A DNA stretch of 51,371 bases, taken from a virus. Both the position numbers and the translations under genes were made by a program. Shown one piece after another: positions 16,781 to 25,412 of this stretch. The notes beneath the pieces are model-generated. The model made no database searches. It saw nothing but the letters and a program-made list of their open reading frames with translations, and was not told the DNA's origin. Location: positions 1 through 51,371 of the IMG/VR virus record IMGVR_UViG_3300019730_000006; one strand, 5' to 3'. Numbering within the stretch: the first letter of the stretch is position 1; every line of letters starts with the position of its first letter.

Positions 16781-17061
16781 GTCAAGGAAAGTATGACCTA
16801 TCTTTTCAATTTGAAGTAATAGGGCTGCTAGTTAAATATTTTGAAGGCGGCTTGCCTGCTCGTGATCTTCAGGCCATGACTTGGCCAAAAATACGGCGAT
16901 GGTATAGAATTTATGAAAGGCAAGTCGCAGAAGAAGAGGTCAAGGGTGAATTGAGTCAATCCGATAAAAACGGAAAAACAAAACCCATGCCTTCGCCTAA
17001 AAGAATAAGAGAATTAACCGACAAAAAACTTGCAGAATGGAGAGCAGAGCGTGGCCGCTAG
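16355..17061 (+). CDS. tail assembly chaperone, -1 frameshift fusion form
   Basis: Predicted 235-residue fusion: residues 1-136 in the first frame, then a -1 shift at T TTT TTT (16756-16762) into a frame open from 16762 to the TAG at 17059-17061. The added domain starts SWSSPLSQGKYDLSF and runs through FEGGLPARDLQAMTWPKIRRWYRIYER, ending AEWRAERGR, a pattern typical of chaperone C-terminal extensions. The downstream frame has no convincing start of its own. It overlaps the tape measure start, as in lambda GT/H. Confidence 0.85.
16756..16829 (+). promoter_or_regulatory. programmed -1 frameshift signal
   Basis: Slippery heptamer T TTT TTT (16756-16762), a 5-nt spacer (16763-16767), then arm AGCAGCCCT (16768-16776) whose perfect complement AGGGCTGCT lies at 16821-16829, giving a 9-bp stem with a 44-nt loop. 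Heptamer, spacer and stem all match classical -1 sites. Confidence 0.85.
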
Positions 17062-19195
17062 CAGATTTTCATTAGAAGCGACAATATCTTTAATCGATAA
17101 ATATTCAAACCCCCTTGGAGCTGCTGGCAATGCTACAATTGGCTTCTCTGACAAAGTTACCCGCCAATTTTCCCGCGCTGATAAATCGGCCAACAGATTG
17201 ACCGGCAGCGTAGGAAATTTGGTCAAAGGTATTTTGGGCGCGGATATTATCCGGGCCACTGCTGGAAAAATTAAGGATTTTGGTGTTCAGGCTATTCAAC
17301 TTGGTTCTGATTTAACCGAGGTTCAAAACGTTGTTGATGTGACTTTCGGAAAAATGTCAAAAGACATAGATACTTTTTCACAAACCGCCCTTAATCAATT
17401 TGGACTTTCTGAATTACAAGTCAAAAAGTTTTCTGGAACTTTTGGCGCATTAATTAAAAGTTCTGATATTGTCGGGGTAAAAATGAAGACAATGTCAACG
17501 GGCTTAACTGGGCTAACCGGGGACTTCGCATCTTTTTATAACCTACCGCATGAAATGGCCTTTACGAAAATAAGGGCAGGCATAAGTGGAGAAACTGAAC
17601 CGCTCAAGCAGCTTGGCATAAATATGAGCGTTGCAAATCTTCAGGCTTTTGCTCTCTCCAAGGGCATAAATAAAAGTTATAAAGAAATGACACAAGCCGA
17701 AAAAGTGTTGCTTAGATATAATTTTTTAATGGCGAAATCAAAAGACGCACAGGGAGACTTTAGCCGCACACTTGACACAAGTTTTGCCAATCAGATGAGA
17801 GTTGCACAAACAAGACTCAATGAAGCCATGGCTAAAACTACTTTTCAAATTTTGCCTATTATGACAGATGGCCTAAAGCGGATAAATGAAGGATTAACTA
17901 AAATTGATCCGGTTGCCCTAGGGCAGGGTTTGAAAACCGCAATTGACGGATTTATTCTTTTAGGCAAAGCGATATATTTTATGTTGCCCGCAATCAAAGC
18001 AGTCGCAGCCGGATTTTTAATTTATCGCGCTGCCCTTCTTTCCGTGACTTTGGCAAAAAAAGCTATGCAGGGATTGAGCTTTATTCTTTATTTGATACAA
18101 ATGAGATCAGTAATAAAACTTGCCACTATAGGGCATTGGGCGCAAACTAAAGCCTTGATTTCTCAAAAAGCCGTTTTAATCAAAACTGGCATTCTTTGGG
18201 CTGTTCACAAAATAAAACTAATTGCCACAACAGCAGCGCAATGGGCATTGACAACAGCCACAAATGCTTGGGCCATTGTCTCAGCGATTGCAACAAGCCC
18301 GACAATGCTTTTAGGTGCGGCTATAGCTTTTTTAACAAGCCCGATAACTCTTGTTATTGCGGGTGTAGCCCTTTTGGCTTACGGATTTTACAGACTGGTC
18401 AATGCAACCGGAGGCATAAAAAATGCATTTGTGGTTATCGGCAAAACCATAATGAAAGTTTTGCTTTCTCCTATTAATCTTGTAATGTTGGGATTAATAA
18501 ACCTATTTAAGCTTATGTCTAAAATTCCAAAAATTGGCGGTGCTTTTAAAATGTCTGCTAAGGCAATGTCTAATTTACAGAAAAAAATAAACAAACCATT
18601 TATTATAACAGAGTTCGACAAAAAAACCAAAAAATCAAGAAAGCGGTCAAAAAAAGAATCAGCAAAAACAGCTCAAGACTTTTTTAATCCTTTCAATAAA
18701 ATGTCTGATAGTTTTTTCAAGGGACAGAATCAAAAAGCCGATGTCACAAACGAAAAACTTAAAGAAAACATTAGCGCAATGACGAAACTTGATAGGGAGG
18801 CTTCAAAAAGGTCAAAAAAAGCCGCAGGGAAAGACAGAACAATGCTCAATCTTGCCGCTCTAAACCTTTTAAATCAAGATAGAAAAATAGATAAAAAAAT
18901 AGAGATTGATCCTTTTCTTGAAAAAAGAACGAAAACGCCTTTTGAAAAAAAGATAGAAATTCTTGAAGCAAGGCAAAAGGGAGGCACAATCGGCGCGGGA
19001 CAGGCAATGACCCCGCAAAGTCCGGTTTTTTTGTCTTCTCCGGCTTCACGGGGAATAAACAACACCATAACGCGGAATAATAATACAAACGGCCGCGTTG
19101 ATGTTAACTTTAATAATGCCCCTGCTGGAACTTCTTTTGAGCAGTCAGGAACAATGCCGCCCGGCCTTACAATGAACACGGGGGTTGATTCCTGA
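17051..19195 (+). CDS. tail tape measure protein
   Basis: 714 residues from the GTG at 17051, which has GGAGAG 6 bases upstream; the frame is open to a TTG at 17030. The N-terminal 270 residues are helical (LEATISLIDKYSNPLGAAGNATIGF; DLTEVQNVVDVTFGKMSKDIDTFSQTAL is typical of tape measures). A hydrophobic central block (about 310-490) has several membrane-like segments expected to interact with the inner membrane at DNA entry. The C-terminal part is charged and low in complexity. Its length sets the tail length. Overlaps the chaperone fusion frame by 11 bases. Confidence 0.9.
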   Translation: MAASRFSLEATISLIDKYSNPLGAAGNATIGFSDKVTRQFSRADKSANRLTGSVGNLVKGILGADIIRATAGKIKDFGVQAIQLGSDLTEVQNVVDVTFGKMSKDIDTFSQTALNQFGLSELQVKKFSGTFGALIKSSDIVGVKMKTMSTGLTGLTGDFASFYNLPHEMAFTKIRAGISGETEPLKQLGINMSVANLQAFALSKGINKSYKEMTQAEKVLLRYNFLMAKSKDAQGDFSRTLDTSFANQMRVAQTRLNEAMAKTTFQILPIMTDGLKRINEGLTKIDPVALGQGLKTAIDGFILLGKAIYFMLPAIKAVAAGFLIYRAALLSVTLAKKAMQGLSFILYLIQMRSVIKLATIGHWAQTKALISQKAVLIKTGILWAVHKIKLIATTAAQWALTTATNAWAIVSAIATSPTMLLGAAIAFLTSPITLVIAGVALLAYGFYRLVNATGGIKNAFVVIGKTIMKVLLSPINLVMLGLINLFKLMSKIPKIGGAFKMSAKAMSNLQKKINKPFIITEFDKKTKKSRKRSKKESAKTAQDFFNPFNKMSDSFFKGQNQKADVTNEKLKENISAMTKLDREASKRSKKAAGKDRTMLNLAALNLLNQDRKIDKKIEIDPFLEKRTKTPFEKKIEILEARQKGGTIGAGQAMTPQSPVFLSSPASRGINNTITRNNNTNGRVDVNFNNAPAGTSFEQSGTMPPGLTMNTGVDS

Positions 19196-20601
19196 TGTCA
19201 TACAAAGATAGGCTGCGCCCTGCGTCCTACATTCCCCCTGAAGGGGATGAGATTTTTTTTAATGTTGACACATTAGAAAGAACCGGAGGCAAGAAGGGCT
19301 TAACTCAAGAAATTATAGATTCAGGGGAATCGGTATCTGAGGACAGAGGCAACAAAGCCCGGATTTACCCCGTTGAAGCTTATTTTGTCGGCCCTGATTA
19401 TGACATCCCTACTGATGAGTTTTTTAATTCTTTGTCACAAACTTACACCCGCGCAAATCCCGGAATTTTAGTACATCCCCGCTGGGGAAATATTCCCGTT
19501 ATGCCCTTCACTTTTTCTCAGCGTGAAGAGCTTCTCAGGGGAACTCAAGTGGGCGTTGTAAGCGTTGTTTTTACAACAATTTTCCCGGAAAATTATCCCG
19601 CAACCGATTTATTAAATGCAAATCAAGCCGCTTTGAATGTTGACCTGCTTGAAGCTCTTACAGAATTATCAATTGGCAGCTTTCGCTTTGAAACTTTCGA
19701 GGCAATTTCAAATGCAATCAGCAAAATCAGAGAAGCCGTTTCCACAATTTCGGTCTATATGGAAGCAATCACAGAAGGGATACAAGCGGCCCAAGACTTG
19801 ATTGAAAATATTCAAGGCGGTATTGAAGGGCTGCTTGACGACTTTGCAGGAAACGCTTTTCAAATCATGGCTGCAACACAGAGACTAATGAGAGCTCCCG
19901 GAAAACTTGTTGAGGGCACAATTTCCAGTTTTAATAATTACAAGTCTATGATTTTCGACTTGGCCGAAACTTTTAATGATGATGATGAGTCAAACCCTGA
20001 TTCAAGAGTTAATAACGCTGTTATGATGCAACTGATAACCGGTTTTGGCGTTGCTGTCACTGCTGAAAACGCGTCACGGTCGGGGATTGCAACCGGGAAT
20101 AATGCTCAGCCTACTGGAGCAGCTGGCGTTGCTGTCGAAACAGAAGCTCCGACAGTATCTCAATTTCTGGGAACTCCTGAACCGGTCGAAACAGGTGCGG
20201 GATCTCCAGGATTTACAAGCAGAAGTCAGGCTGTTAGTGTTATAGGTTCTATTGACGACACCTTGAATGTTTTTCTTGAAAATTTTGATCAAGCCAAGGA
20301 GCCCCTTATTGCTGATCCTGCTGAAATTGTTGACAAGACTTTTTGGGGCGATCATGACTTTTTTGATAACATCCAGGCTACAACAGAAATTGTTAATGAA
20401 ATAATTTTAGTAAGCGCCTTTAATCTTGCGGCTGAAAAAAGATTTACATTGAAAAGTGAATCCGATTTAATAACAGAATGCTACAAAGCGTATAAAAATG
20501 TAGACAATTTTACTCTTGATTTTTTTGCAAACACTAACCAGATCGGTTTCGATGAATTTTATGGACTGCCAGCAGGTCGGGAGATAGTTGTTTATGGGTA
20601 G
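19195..20601 (+). CDS. Mu gpN-like baseplate protein (DNA circularisation N-terminal family)
   Basis: 468 residues, start overlapping the tape measure TGA. The N-terminal domain (SYKDRLRPASYIPPEGDEIFF, then YFVGPDYDIPTDEF, LVHPRWGNIPVMPFTFSQRE) is the gpN/DNA_circ_N signature. In Mu, gpN is a baseplate/tail-injection component. The middle is helical. Followed by the gpP-like gene with overlap, the standard Mu order. Confidence 0.88.
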   Translation: MSYKDRLRPASYIPPEGDEIFFNVDTLERTGGKKGLTQEIIDSGESVSEDRGNKARIYPVEAYFVGPDYDIPTDEFFNSLSQTYTRANPGILVHPRWGNIPVMPFTFSQREELLRGTQVGVVSVVFTTIFPENYPATDLLNANQAALNVDLLEALTELSIGSFRFETFEAISNAISKIREAVSTISVYMEAITEGIQAAQDLIENIQGGIEGLLDDFAGNAFQIMAATQRLMRAPGKLVEGTISSFNNYKSMIFDLAETFNDDDESNPDSRVNNAVMMQLITGFGVAVTAENASRSGIATGNNAQPTGAAGVAVETEAPTVSQFLGTPEPVETGAGSPGFTSRSQAVSVIGSIDDTLNVFLENFDQAKEPLIADPAEIVDKTFWGDHDFFDNIQATTEIVNEIILVSAFNLAAEKRFTLKSESDLITECYKAYKNVDNFTLDFFANTNQIGFDEFYGLPAGREIVVYG

Positions 20602-21859
20602 GCCAAAACAAGGCACAGCATACAATGTCCAACTTGGTGACAATATAGTCTCAATTTCGCTATTGGCCTATGGGTATGATCGCAGGGATTTAATAATTGA
20701 CGCAAATCAAAGCATATTAAAAGACCGCCTGATTATTTCTGGTATTCCAACAATCTTTGAAGGGGATTTGTTGACCATTCCGGTTGATAATACAATCATA
20801 ACAGAAACCGTGGAAACAATCCCGGCCGAGTCAATAGACGAAATTGCAATCAGGATTGACGGCACTATATTAAAAGGCTGGACTTCCTACACGGCTAAAC
20901 GTTCAATGAATACAGTTGCAGATGGTTTTTCTTTTACCGCTCCATATGTTCCTTCAGATAAAAATAGCCAACTTTTGGACCCTCATAAATTTTATAACGC
21001 TGATTTGTTTGTGGGCGGAAAGCTATATATTTCAGGCATTACGGAAAAACACTCTCCTGATTCTGCAAGCAATTCTATTAAAATAGAATGCCGCTCAAAA
21101 TCGGCGTCGGTCGTGGATTGCCCATCAATTGATCAAAAATTAAATTATTTTCAACAGACAATAAAATCAATTGCTGAGTTAATACTTAAGCCTTTTAATC
21201 TTGCTGCAACTTTTCCAGATGGGGACCCCGCGGTGGATATTGAGTTTCCAGAGGTGCAAAGAAACTTAACAGACACGGTTTTTTCTTTCCTGCAAGGGCT
21301 ATCAAAAAAAATTGGCTTACAAATGAACTCTACAAGGCCCGGCGGTTTAAAATTTGAAAAAGCTAATCTGTCAGGTGATCCGGTTTTAAACCTTGTCGAA
21401 GGCAGCCAACCACAAATTAACGTTGCTGCATCTTTCGACAGCTCAAAGCGTTTTTCTGATTTTATTGCTATAGGCCAGGGGCGCGGTCAAGAAGATATTA
21501 CGGCTTCTGTCAAAGATAGTTCTGTTTCTATTTTTCGTCCTACTTTTGTAGACGCAAAGGACTCTACTTCAACAAATGTTCAGACTGCTGCCGAGTGGGC
21601 AAGATCAAAATCACTTGCCGCAAGCGCTTCAATTTCCGTTCGTATCGCCGGGCATCTTGATAAGCGAGGTCAGCCTATTGTCGAAAATGAAACAATTACC
21701 CTGAAAGCTCCGCAATCCTGTATTTTTAATGAAACAAAATTTTTGATTGAATCCGTGGAGCTTGGTGGCTCCGAAAGTTCAAAATATTCTGTTTTGACTT
21801 TAGTTTTGCCTGAGTCATACACCACAGATTTTCCGGAGGCTTTCCCATGGTCTCGATAG
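20594..21859 (+). CDS. baseplate hub protein, Mu gpP-like, with LysM-like N-terminus
   Basis: 421 residues from the ATG at 20594 (GGGAG upstream; a TTG at 20588 is in frame). Residues about 1-60 (AYNVQLGDNIVSISLLAYGYDRRDLIIDANQSIL) look like a LysM domain; the rest is a gp44/gpP-type hub (DEIAIRIDGTILKGWTSYTAKRSMNTVADGFSF). It connects tail tube to spike. The 3' end overlaps the gp45-like gene by 13 bases. Confidence 0.85.
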   Translation: MGRPKQGTAYNVQLGDNIVSISLLAYGYDRRDLIIDANQSILKDRLIISGIPTIFEGDLLTIPVDNTIITETVETIPAESIDEIAIRIDGTILKGWTSYTAKRSMNTVADGFSFTAPYVPSDKNSQLLDPHKFYNADLFVGGKLYISGITEKHSPDSASNSIKIECRSKSASVVDCPSIDQKLNYFQQTIKSIAELILKPFNLAATFPDGDPAVDIEFPEVQRNLTDTVFSFLQGLSKKIGLQMNSTRPGGLKFEKANLSGDPVLNLVEGSQPQINVAASFDSSKRFSDFIAIGQGRGQEDITASVKDSSVSIFRPTFVDAKDSTSTNVQTAAEWARSKSLAASASISVRIAGHLDKRGQPIVENETITLKAPQSCIFNETKFLIESVELGGSESSKYSVLTLVLPESYTTDFPEAFPWSR

Positions 21860-22371
21860 TTAAAATGTTAAATGCAGTAAAAAAGACTTTTCAAAATGCC
21901 CCTGGTGAATCTATTTCTGTTGATACAATTGGAAGAAATGGAAGTCAGGGCAGTGCAGAGCTTTACACACTTCCCGGCATTATTTCCTTGCCTCAAGATG
22001 AAGAGTTTGGGATTGTTAAAAATGTTAAAGGGGTCAATATTGTTATTGCAACGAATAATTATAAATTAAATATTGTTCTTGAAAAAGGAGAAACACAAGT
22101 TTTTTCTGCTGATGCTAATGGTCAGGTATTGGGAACCCTGAAACTTGACAAAGACGGCAAGGCAATTTTTCACAAAGGAGAAAGAAGCGCGGCGGCGTTC
22201 GATAAACTGAAGGCGGGATTTGATCAGTTAAGGGATGATTTTAACGGGTTTCTAACTCACGTTCACCCAGGAGTCACCCCCGGTTCTGGATCGACAGCAC
22301 CACAAACTACAACAGGGCCGTCAAGCGCAAGCATTGACGACAGCGAAGTCGATACAGTTCTATTGCCATAA
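21847..22371 (+). CDS. baseplate spike protein, Mu gp45-like
   Basis: 174 residues. A gp45-type spike has an OB domain then a trimeric beta helix; here the beta-rich body is followed by FLTHVHPGVTPGSGSTAPQ, whose H-x-H pair is the site that binds iron at the tip in this family. The Gly/Ser/Thr-rich C-terminus is typical. It would be the membrane-piercing tip of the contractile tail. Confidence 0.85.
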   Translation: MVSIVKMLNAVKKTFQNAPGESISVDTIGRNGSQGSAELYTLPGIISLPQDEEFGIVKNVKGVNIVIATNNYKLNIVLEKGETQVFSADANGQVLGTLKLDKDGKAIFHKGERSAAAFDKLKAGFDQLRDDFNGFLTHVHPGVTPGSGSTAPQTTTGPSSASIDDSEVDTVLLP

Positions 22372-22380
22372 AGGAATATT

Positions 22381-22815
22381 ATGATAGTTAACAGCGGAGA
22401 CATTTTAATAAAAAAACTCGACAGCGGTGAAGTTGACATGCAGTATATAAACGGCAGCCCTGAAATGACAGAAGGGTTTGAATCATTTATATATCTTGCT
22501 GTTTTTGGTCGTGACTACTGGGCAAACTCCATAGTTGACACCGAATCCGAAAAAATGCAGTCCGATTTTCCTGATGTTATAGAAAGAAATGTTTTGAATG
22601 ACAAGACTCGTAAGGATGGAAATAAAGCACTTGGAAAAGCTTTGTCTGTAATGATTACAGAAAAAATGGCCAGCAAAATAACCGTTACTGGTCAAATATT
22701 ATCAAACAATAATATTGGCTGGACGGTTGAAATAAAAACCTTGACAGATAGAACATTGAAATATTACATTAATTGGCAGAAAGGCGTCATTGACGCCGGG
22801 CTAATAACAAACTAA
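22381..22815 (+). CDS. baseplate protein, Mu gp46-like
   Basis: 144 residues with AAAGGAA upstream. The segments GFESFIYLAVFGRDYWANSI and LGKALSVMITEKMASKITVTG are characteristic of the gp46/GpW-gp25-related baseplate wedge family. It lies between spike and gp47-like genes as in Mu. Confidence 0.85.
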   Translation: MIVNSGDILIKKLDSGEVDMQYINGSPEMTEGFESFIYLAVFGRDYWANSIVDTESEKMQSDFPDVIERNVLNDKTRKDGNKALGKALSVMITEKMASKITVTGQILSNNNIGWTVEIKTLTDRTLKYYINWQKGVIDAGLITN

Positions 22816-22828
22816 TGAGGTTTTAAAA

Positions 22829-23968
22829 ATGCCACTCCCGATTATACCGTCAATCAAAGAAATATCTGAAAGGATTGTCTCTGATATTGATTCAAAAATA
22901 AATCAAAACACCCCTTCTTTTATGATTGCCTTCAATAAAGTTATTGCCCGCGCTAATGCTGCTTTTCACTATCTTCAATATATGGCCATATTGTGGGTTT
23001 TAAAACAACTATCCCCCTTGAGTTGTGATGAGGACATTTTGCCACTACATGGAGCATTGACAGGGATTGAGCGAGGGAAGGCCGTAAAAGCAGTTATATT
23101 ATGCACTGTGCCAGGATCAGGGCCTCAGGTCGATCAGGGCGTTTTATTTCAAGGTCAAAATAAAATTGTTTATTCGGTAACCACTACAACGTCCATAACA
23201 GGCGGAGAGGCCTTAAATGTGCCAATGCAGGCCTTGGAGTCGGGCAATATCACCAACCTTGCAAACGGAGAAGTTTTAAATATAGTTCAAACGACCGCAG
23301 GATTAAACGGAACCGCAACGGTAACCGATACCCAAACTAGCGGAGCCGACCAGCAGGCAAAAGATGTGTACGCGGCAAATGTTGATCTTGGTTACCGCAC
23401 GCGCTATGTAACGGGATCCCCGGCAGGGTATGCAGAAAACGGATTAAAAACTCCAAATTTTATTTGGATTGGCGTTTACTCCGATCCGGTTTTACCAACA
23501 ACCGTAATTGTTTATGGGAAAGTCAGCAATCAGCCCGGCGGAATTCCTACGGCGTCCCAGCTTGACGAACTTAAAGAATATCTAAGATTTGACCCCGCCA
23601 CAGGCAAAGAGTATAACAGGGTGACAGGTGATATTTTAGACACAAGAGCAATAACCAATAGAGAGTTCGACATAGAGGTTTTTATAAATAAAGGCACTCC
23701 AGACATTGAAACGCTTGCTGAAAATGCCTTGAATTCCTATATTGATACATTAGCACCTTTTATCATAGGAATATCATCCGTAAGAAATGACACGCTAACC
23801 GGGACCGAAGCGGCAAGCGCTGCAAATTTTGCCGTAAGGAATGAAGGGGCATATATTACAAAAGTTGTAGTCACGGACGTTGCCGCAGGTTCAGTAATTG
23901 ACTCTTATACTTTTTTCGGCGGTGAATTCGCAGTTTTCAGAAATATAACTTTCACGGACGTCCCCTAA
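22829..23968 (+). CDS. baseplate wedge protein, Mu gp47-like (baseplate J family)
   Basis: 379 residues with GAGG upstream. Typical of the family: N-terminal PIIPSIKEISERIVSDIDSKI, then LHGALTGIERGKAVKAVILCTVPGSG, and the central NVPMQALESGNITNLANGEVLNI. Order gp46-gp47-gp48 with tight spacing. It forms the baseplate wedge that triggers sheath contraction. Confidence 0.9.
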   Translation: MPLPIIPSIKEISERIVSDIDSKINQNTPSFMIAFNKVIARANAAFHYLQYMAILWVLKQLSPLSCDEDILPLHGALTGIERGKAVKAVILCTVPGSGPQVDQGVLFQGQNKIVYSVTTTTSITGGEALNVPMQALESGNITNLANGEVLNIVQTTAGLNGTATVTDTQTSGADQQAKDVYAANVDLGYRTRYVTGSPAGYAENGLKTPNFIWIGVYSDPVLPTTVIVYGKVSNQPGGIPTASQLDELKEYLRFDPATGKEYNRVTGDILDTRAITNREFDIEVFINKGTPDIETLAENALNSYIDTLAPFIIGISSVRNDTLTGTEAASAANFAVRNEGAYITKVVVTDVAAGSVIDSYTFFGGEFAVFRNITFTDVP

Positions 23969-24664
23969 ATGATAGAAATTATAAAAAAAACAATGCAGAG
24001 ACTATCCGGGCGGATTTTCGGTTTTAACCCGGTTGAATATTATCCAAAATTGTTAGAAGGGCTTGCGGCGGAACATGGCAGAGTCCGGCAATACAAAGAC
24101 AAGGTTTTGTCTGCCGTTGTGGTTAACGATCAAACAGACCCCGATATGCTTAATGATTTAAACAAAAAATACGGAATTCCAGTCACTCTCTCCGGTACTG
24201 ACCAAGAAAAGATTGACCGCATAATAGAAAGGGCAACCCCGACCGGTTACCCCGGCCCGGAATGGCTCCAGGAGCAGCTCCAGAAGGCTGGGTATGAACT
24301 CTATGTGCATGAAAACACCGCTGGTGCTGATCCGGCTGGAATAGAGGGCGAGCTGATTGTGGGATCCCCGCCTTTCGGAATAAGGCGGCTTGCAAATGGA
24401 TGGGGAATAGGTCGCTGGGGTGTTGCCAGATGGGGGGCACCAAATCCGCCGGAAATAAACCCCCGGCCCTATGTGTATGAGCGGGGCACTGATCCTATTT
24501 ACTGGGTTTGTTATTTTACATTATCGCCTTTTCCGGATAGGTTAGCCGTTGACGATTCGGAATTTTTAGAGACAACGGCGGAAAAATTGGATTATTTGAA
24601 GAGGTTGATCATTGAGTTAAAACCTCAAAGCAGATGGTGTATATTGCAGGCAAAAGCAGTTTAA
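23969..24664 (+). CDS. baseplate protein, Mu gp48-like
   Basis: 231 residues, starting directly after the gp47 stop. Family-typical are FNPVEYYPKLLEGLAAEHGRVRQYKD and the C-terminal EKLDYLKRLIIELKPQSRWCILQAKAV. A glycine/tryptophan-rich stretch GIRRLANGWGIGRWGVARWG is notable. It is the last gene of the late operon; no fibre gene follows. Confidence 0.85.
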   Translation: MIEIIKKTMQRLSGRIFGFNPVEYYPKLLEGLAAEHGRVRQYKDKVLSAVVVNDQTDPDMLNDLNKKYGIPVTLSGTDQEKIDRIIERATPTGYPGPEWLQEQLQKAGYELYVHENTAGADPAGIEGELIVGSPPFGIRRLANGWGIGRWGVARWGAPNPPEINPRPYVYERGTDPIYWVCYFTLSPFPDRLAVDDSEFLETTAEKLDYLKRLIIELKPQSRWCILQAKAV

Positions 24665-24707
24665 AATACTTTCTTTTTCATAGTTTTTTCACTCCTAAAT
24701 TTATTTT

Positions 24708-24737
24708 GCCCGCCCTTTATAGAGGCGGGCTTTTTTT
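24708..24737 (+). terminator. intrinsic terminator of the late operon
   Basis: Stem GCCCGCC (24708-24714) / GGCGGGC (24724-24730) followed by seven T (24731-24737) on the + strand, 44 bp after the last late gene. The whole element, with about 20 flanking bases on each side, is repeated at 25078-25130. Confidence 0.9.
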
Positions 24738-25062
24738 ACCTCCTTTGCAAACCTCTTTTACGTAAGTCATTAGCTTCAATAAAAAACCTTTGATTCATTA
24801 GCCCATCTTCACTTTCAACCCTTTCTTGTTTTATTTTTCCAATTATGATAACTCCTGATCCCTCATGGATAAATTCCCTTGATGATAAAAAAATCTTTTC
24901 AGAGCAGACAACGTCAATTTCATTAAAAACAGACTTTTTTTGATTTTTGGAATCTTGAGAAAAAGAAAGGATAAAATTTGACTTCATTTTACCGTTTACA
25001 ACTTCCATTTTTGGAATATTTTGTATAAACCCATAAATTGTAACATCTGAAAAATTACACAT
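24736..25062 (-). CDS. ssb: single-stranded DNA-binding protein
   Basis: 108 residues, ATG with AAAGGTGG upstream. The OB-fold pattern is visible: VTIYGFIQNIPKMEVVNGKMKSNFILSFSQ, then NEIDVVCSEKIFLSSREFIHEGSGVIIIGKIKQE and FIEANDLRKRG. It lacks the acidic C-terminal tip of bacterial SSB. It coats ssDNA for replication and RecT-type annealing. Last gene of the transcript from the promoter near 26400, flanked on both sides by copies of the same + strand terminator. Confidence 0.8.
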   Translation of the reverse strand: MCNFSDVTIYGFIQNIPKMEVVNGKMKSNFILSFSQDSKNQKKSVFNEIDVVCSEKIFLSSREFIHEGSGVIIIGKIKQERVESEDGLMNQRFFIEANDLRKRGLQRR

Positions 25063-25094
25063 TATTCACCACCTTTAATTCCTAAATTTATTTT

Positions 25095-25125
25095 GCCCGC
25101 CCTTTGTAGGGGCGGGCTTTTTTTT
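25095..25125 (+). terminator. second copy of the GCCCGCC terminator
   Basis: Stem GCCCGCC (25095-25101) / GGCGGGC (25111-25117) and eight T on the + strand. Nearly identical to 24708-24737 including flanks. It would stop late transcripts that read past the first terminator, while on the - strand it lies in the leader of the ssb gene. Confidence 0.8.
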
Positions 25126-25150
25126 ACCTCCTGTTTAATTTATAATAATT

Positions 25151-25372
25151 TTAGTCAATAATCATGACCACCCTTTTACCGGGGTTTTCTCTCTTCATTT
25201 GTTCCGCCTTTTTATCAATTCCAATTTGGGTACTGGTTTTCATGTCTACCACAAGGGCGTTGTACTCAAAATCAGTCAAAAGATTACAAAGAAGCTCTGA
25301 AAGATAAGATTTACCGATCCCTGCTTTTCCACTCATTTCGATAGTTATGTATGATTTTTCATTTTGTGCCAT
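25151..25372 (-). CDS. minimal P-loop protein
   Basis: 73 residues. It holds a Walker A motif GKAGIGKS at 15-22, preceded by the expected strand (YITIEMS), a second strand NALVVDM, and a last strand KRVVMIID that looks like Walker B cut off right after the aspartate. Ordinary P-loop ATPases are at least twice this size. It could be a truncated ATPase, or a stand-alone nucleotide binder acting with SSB. AGGAGG-like RBS present (GGAGGCAAAATG). Confidence 0.6.
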   Translation of the reverse strand: MAQNEKSYITIEMSGKAGIGKSYLSELLCNLLTDFEYNALVVDMKTSTQIGIDKKAEQMKRENPGKRVVMIID

Positions 25373-25412
25373 TTTGCCTCCTTATTCATTTTCTAAAATA
25401 AAAATAATTTGC

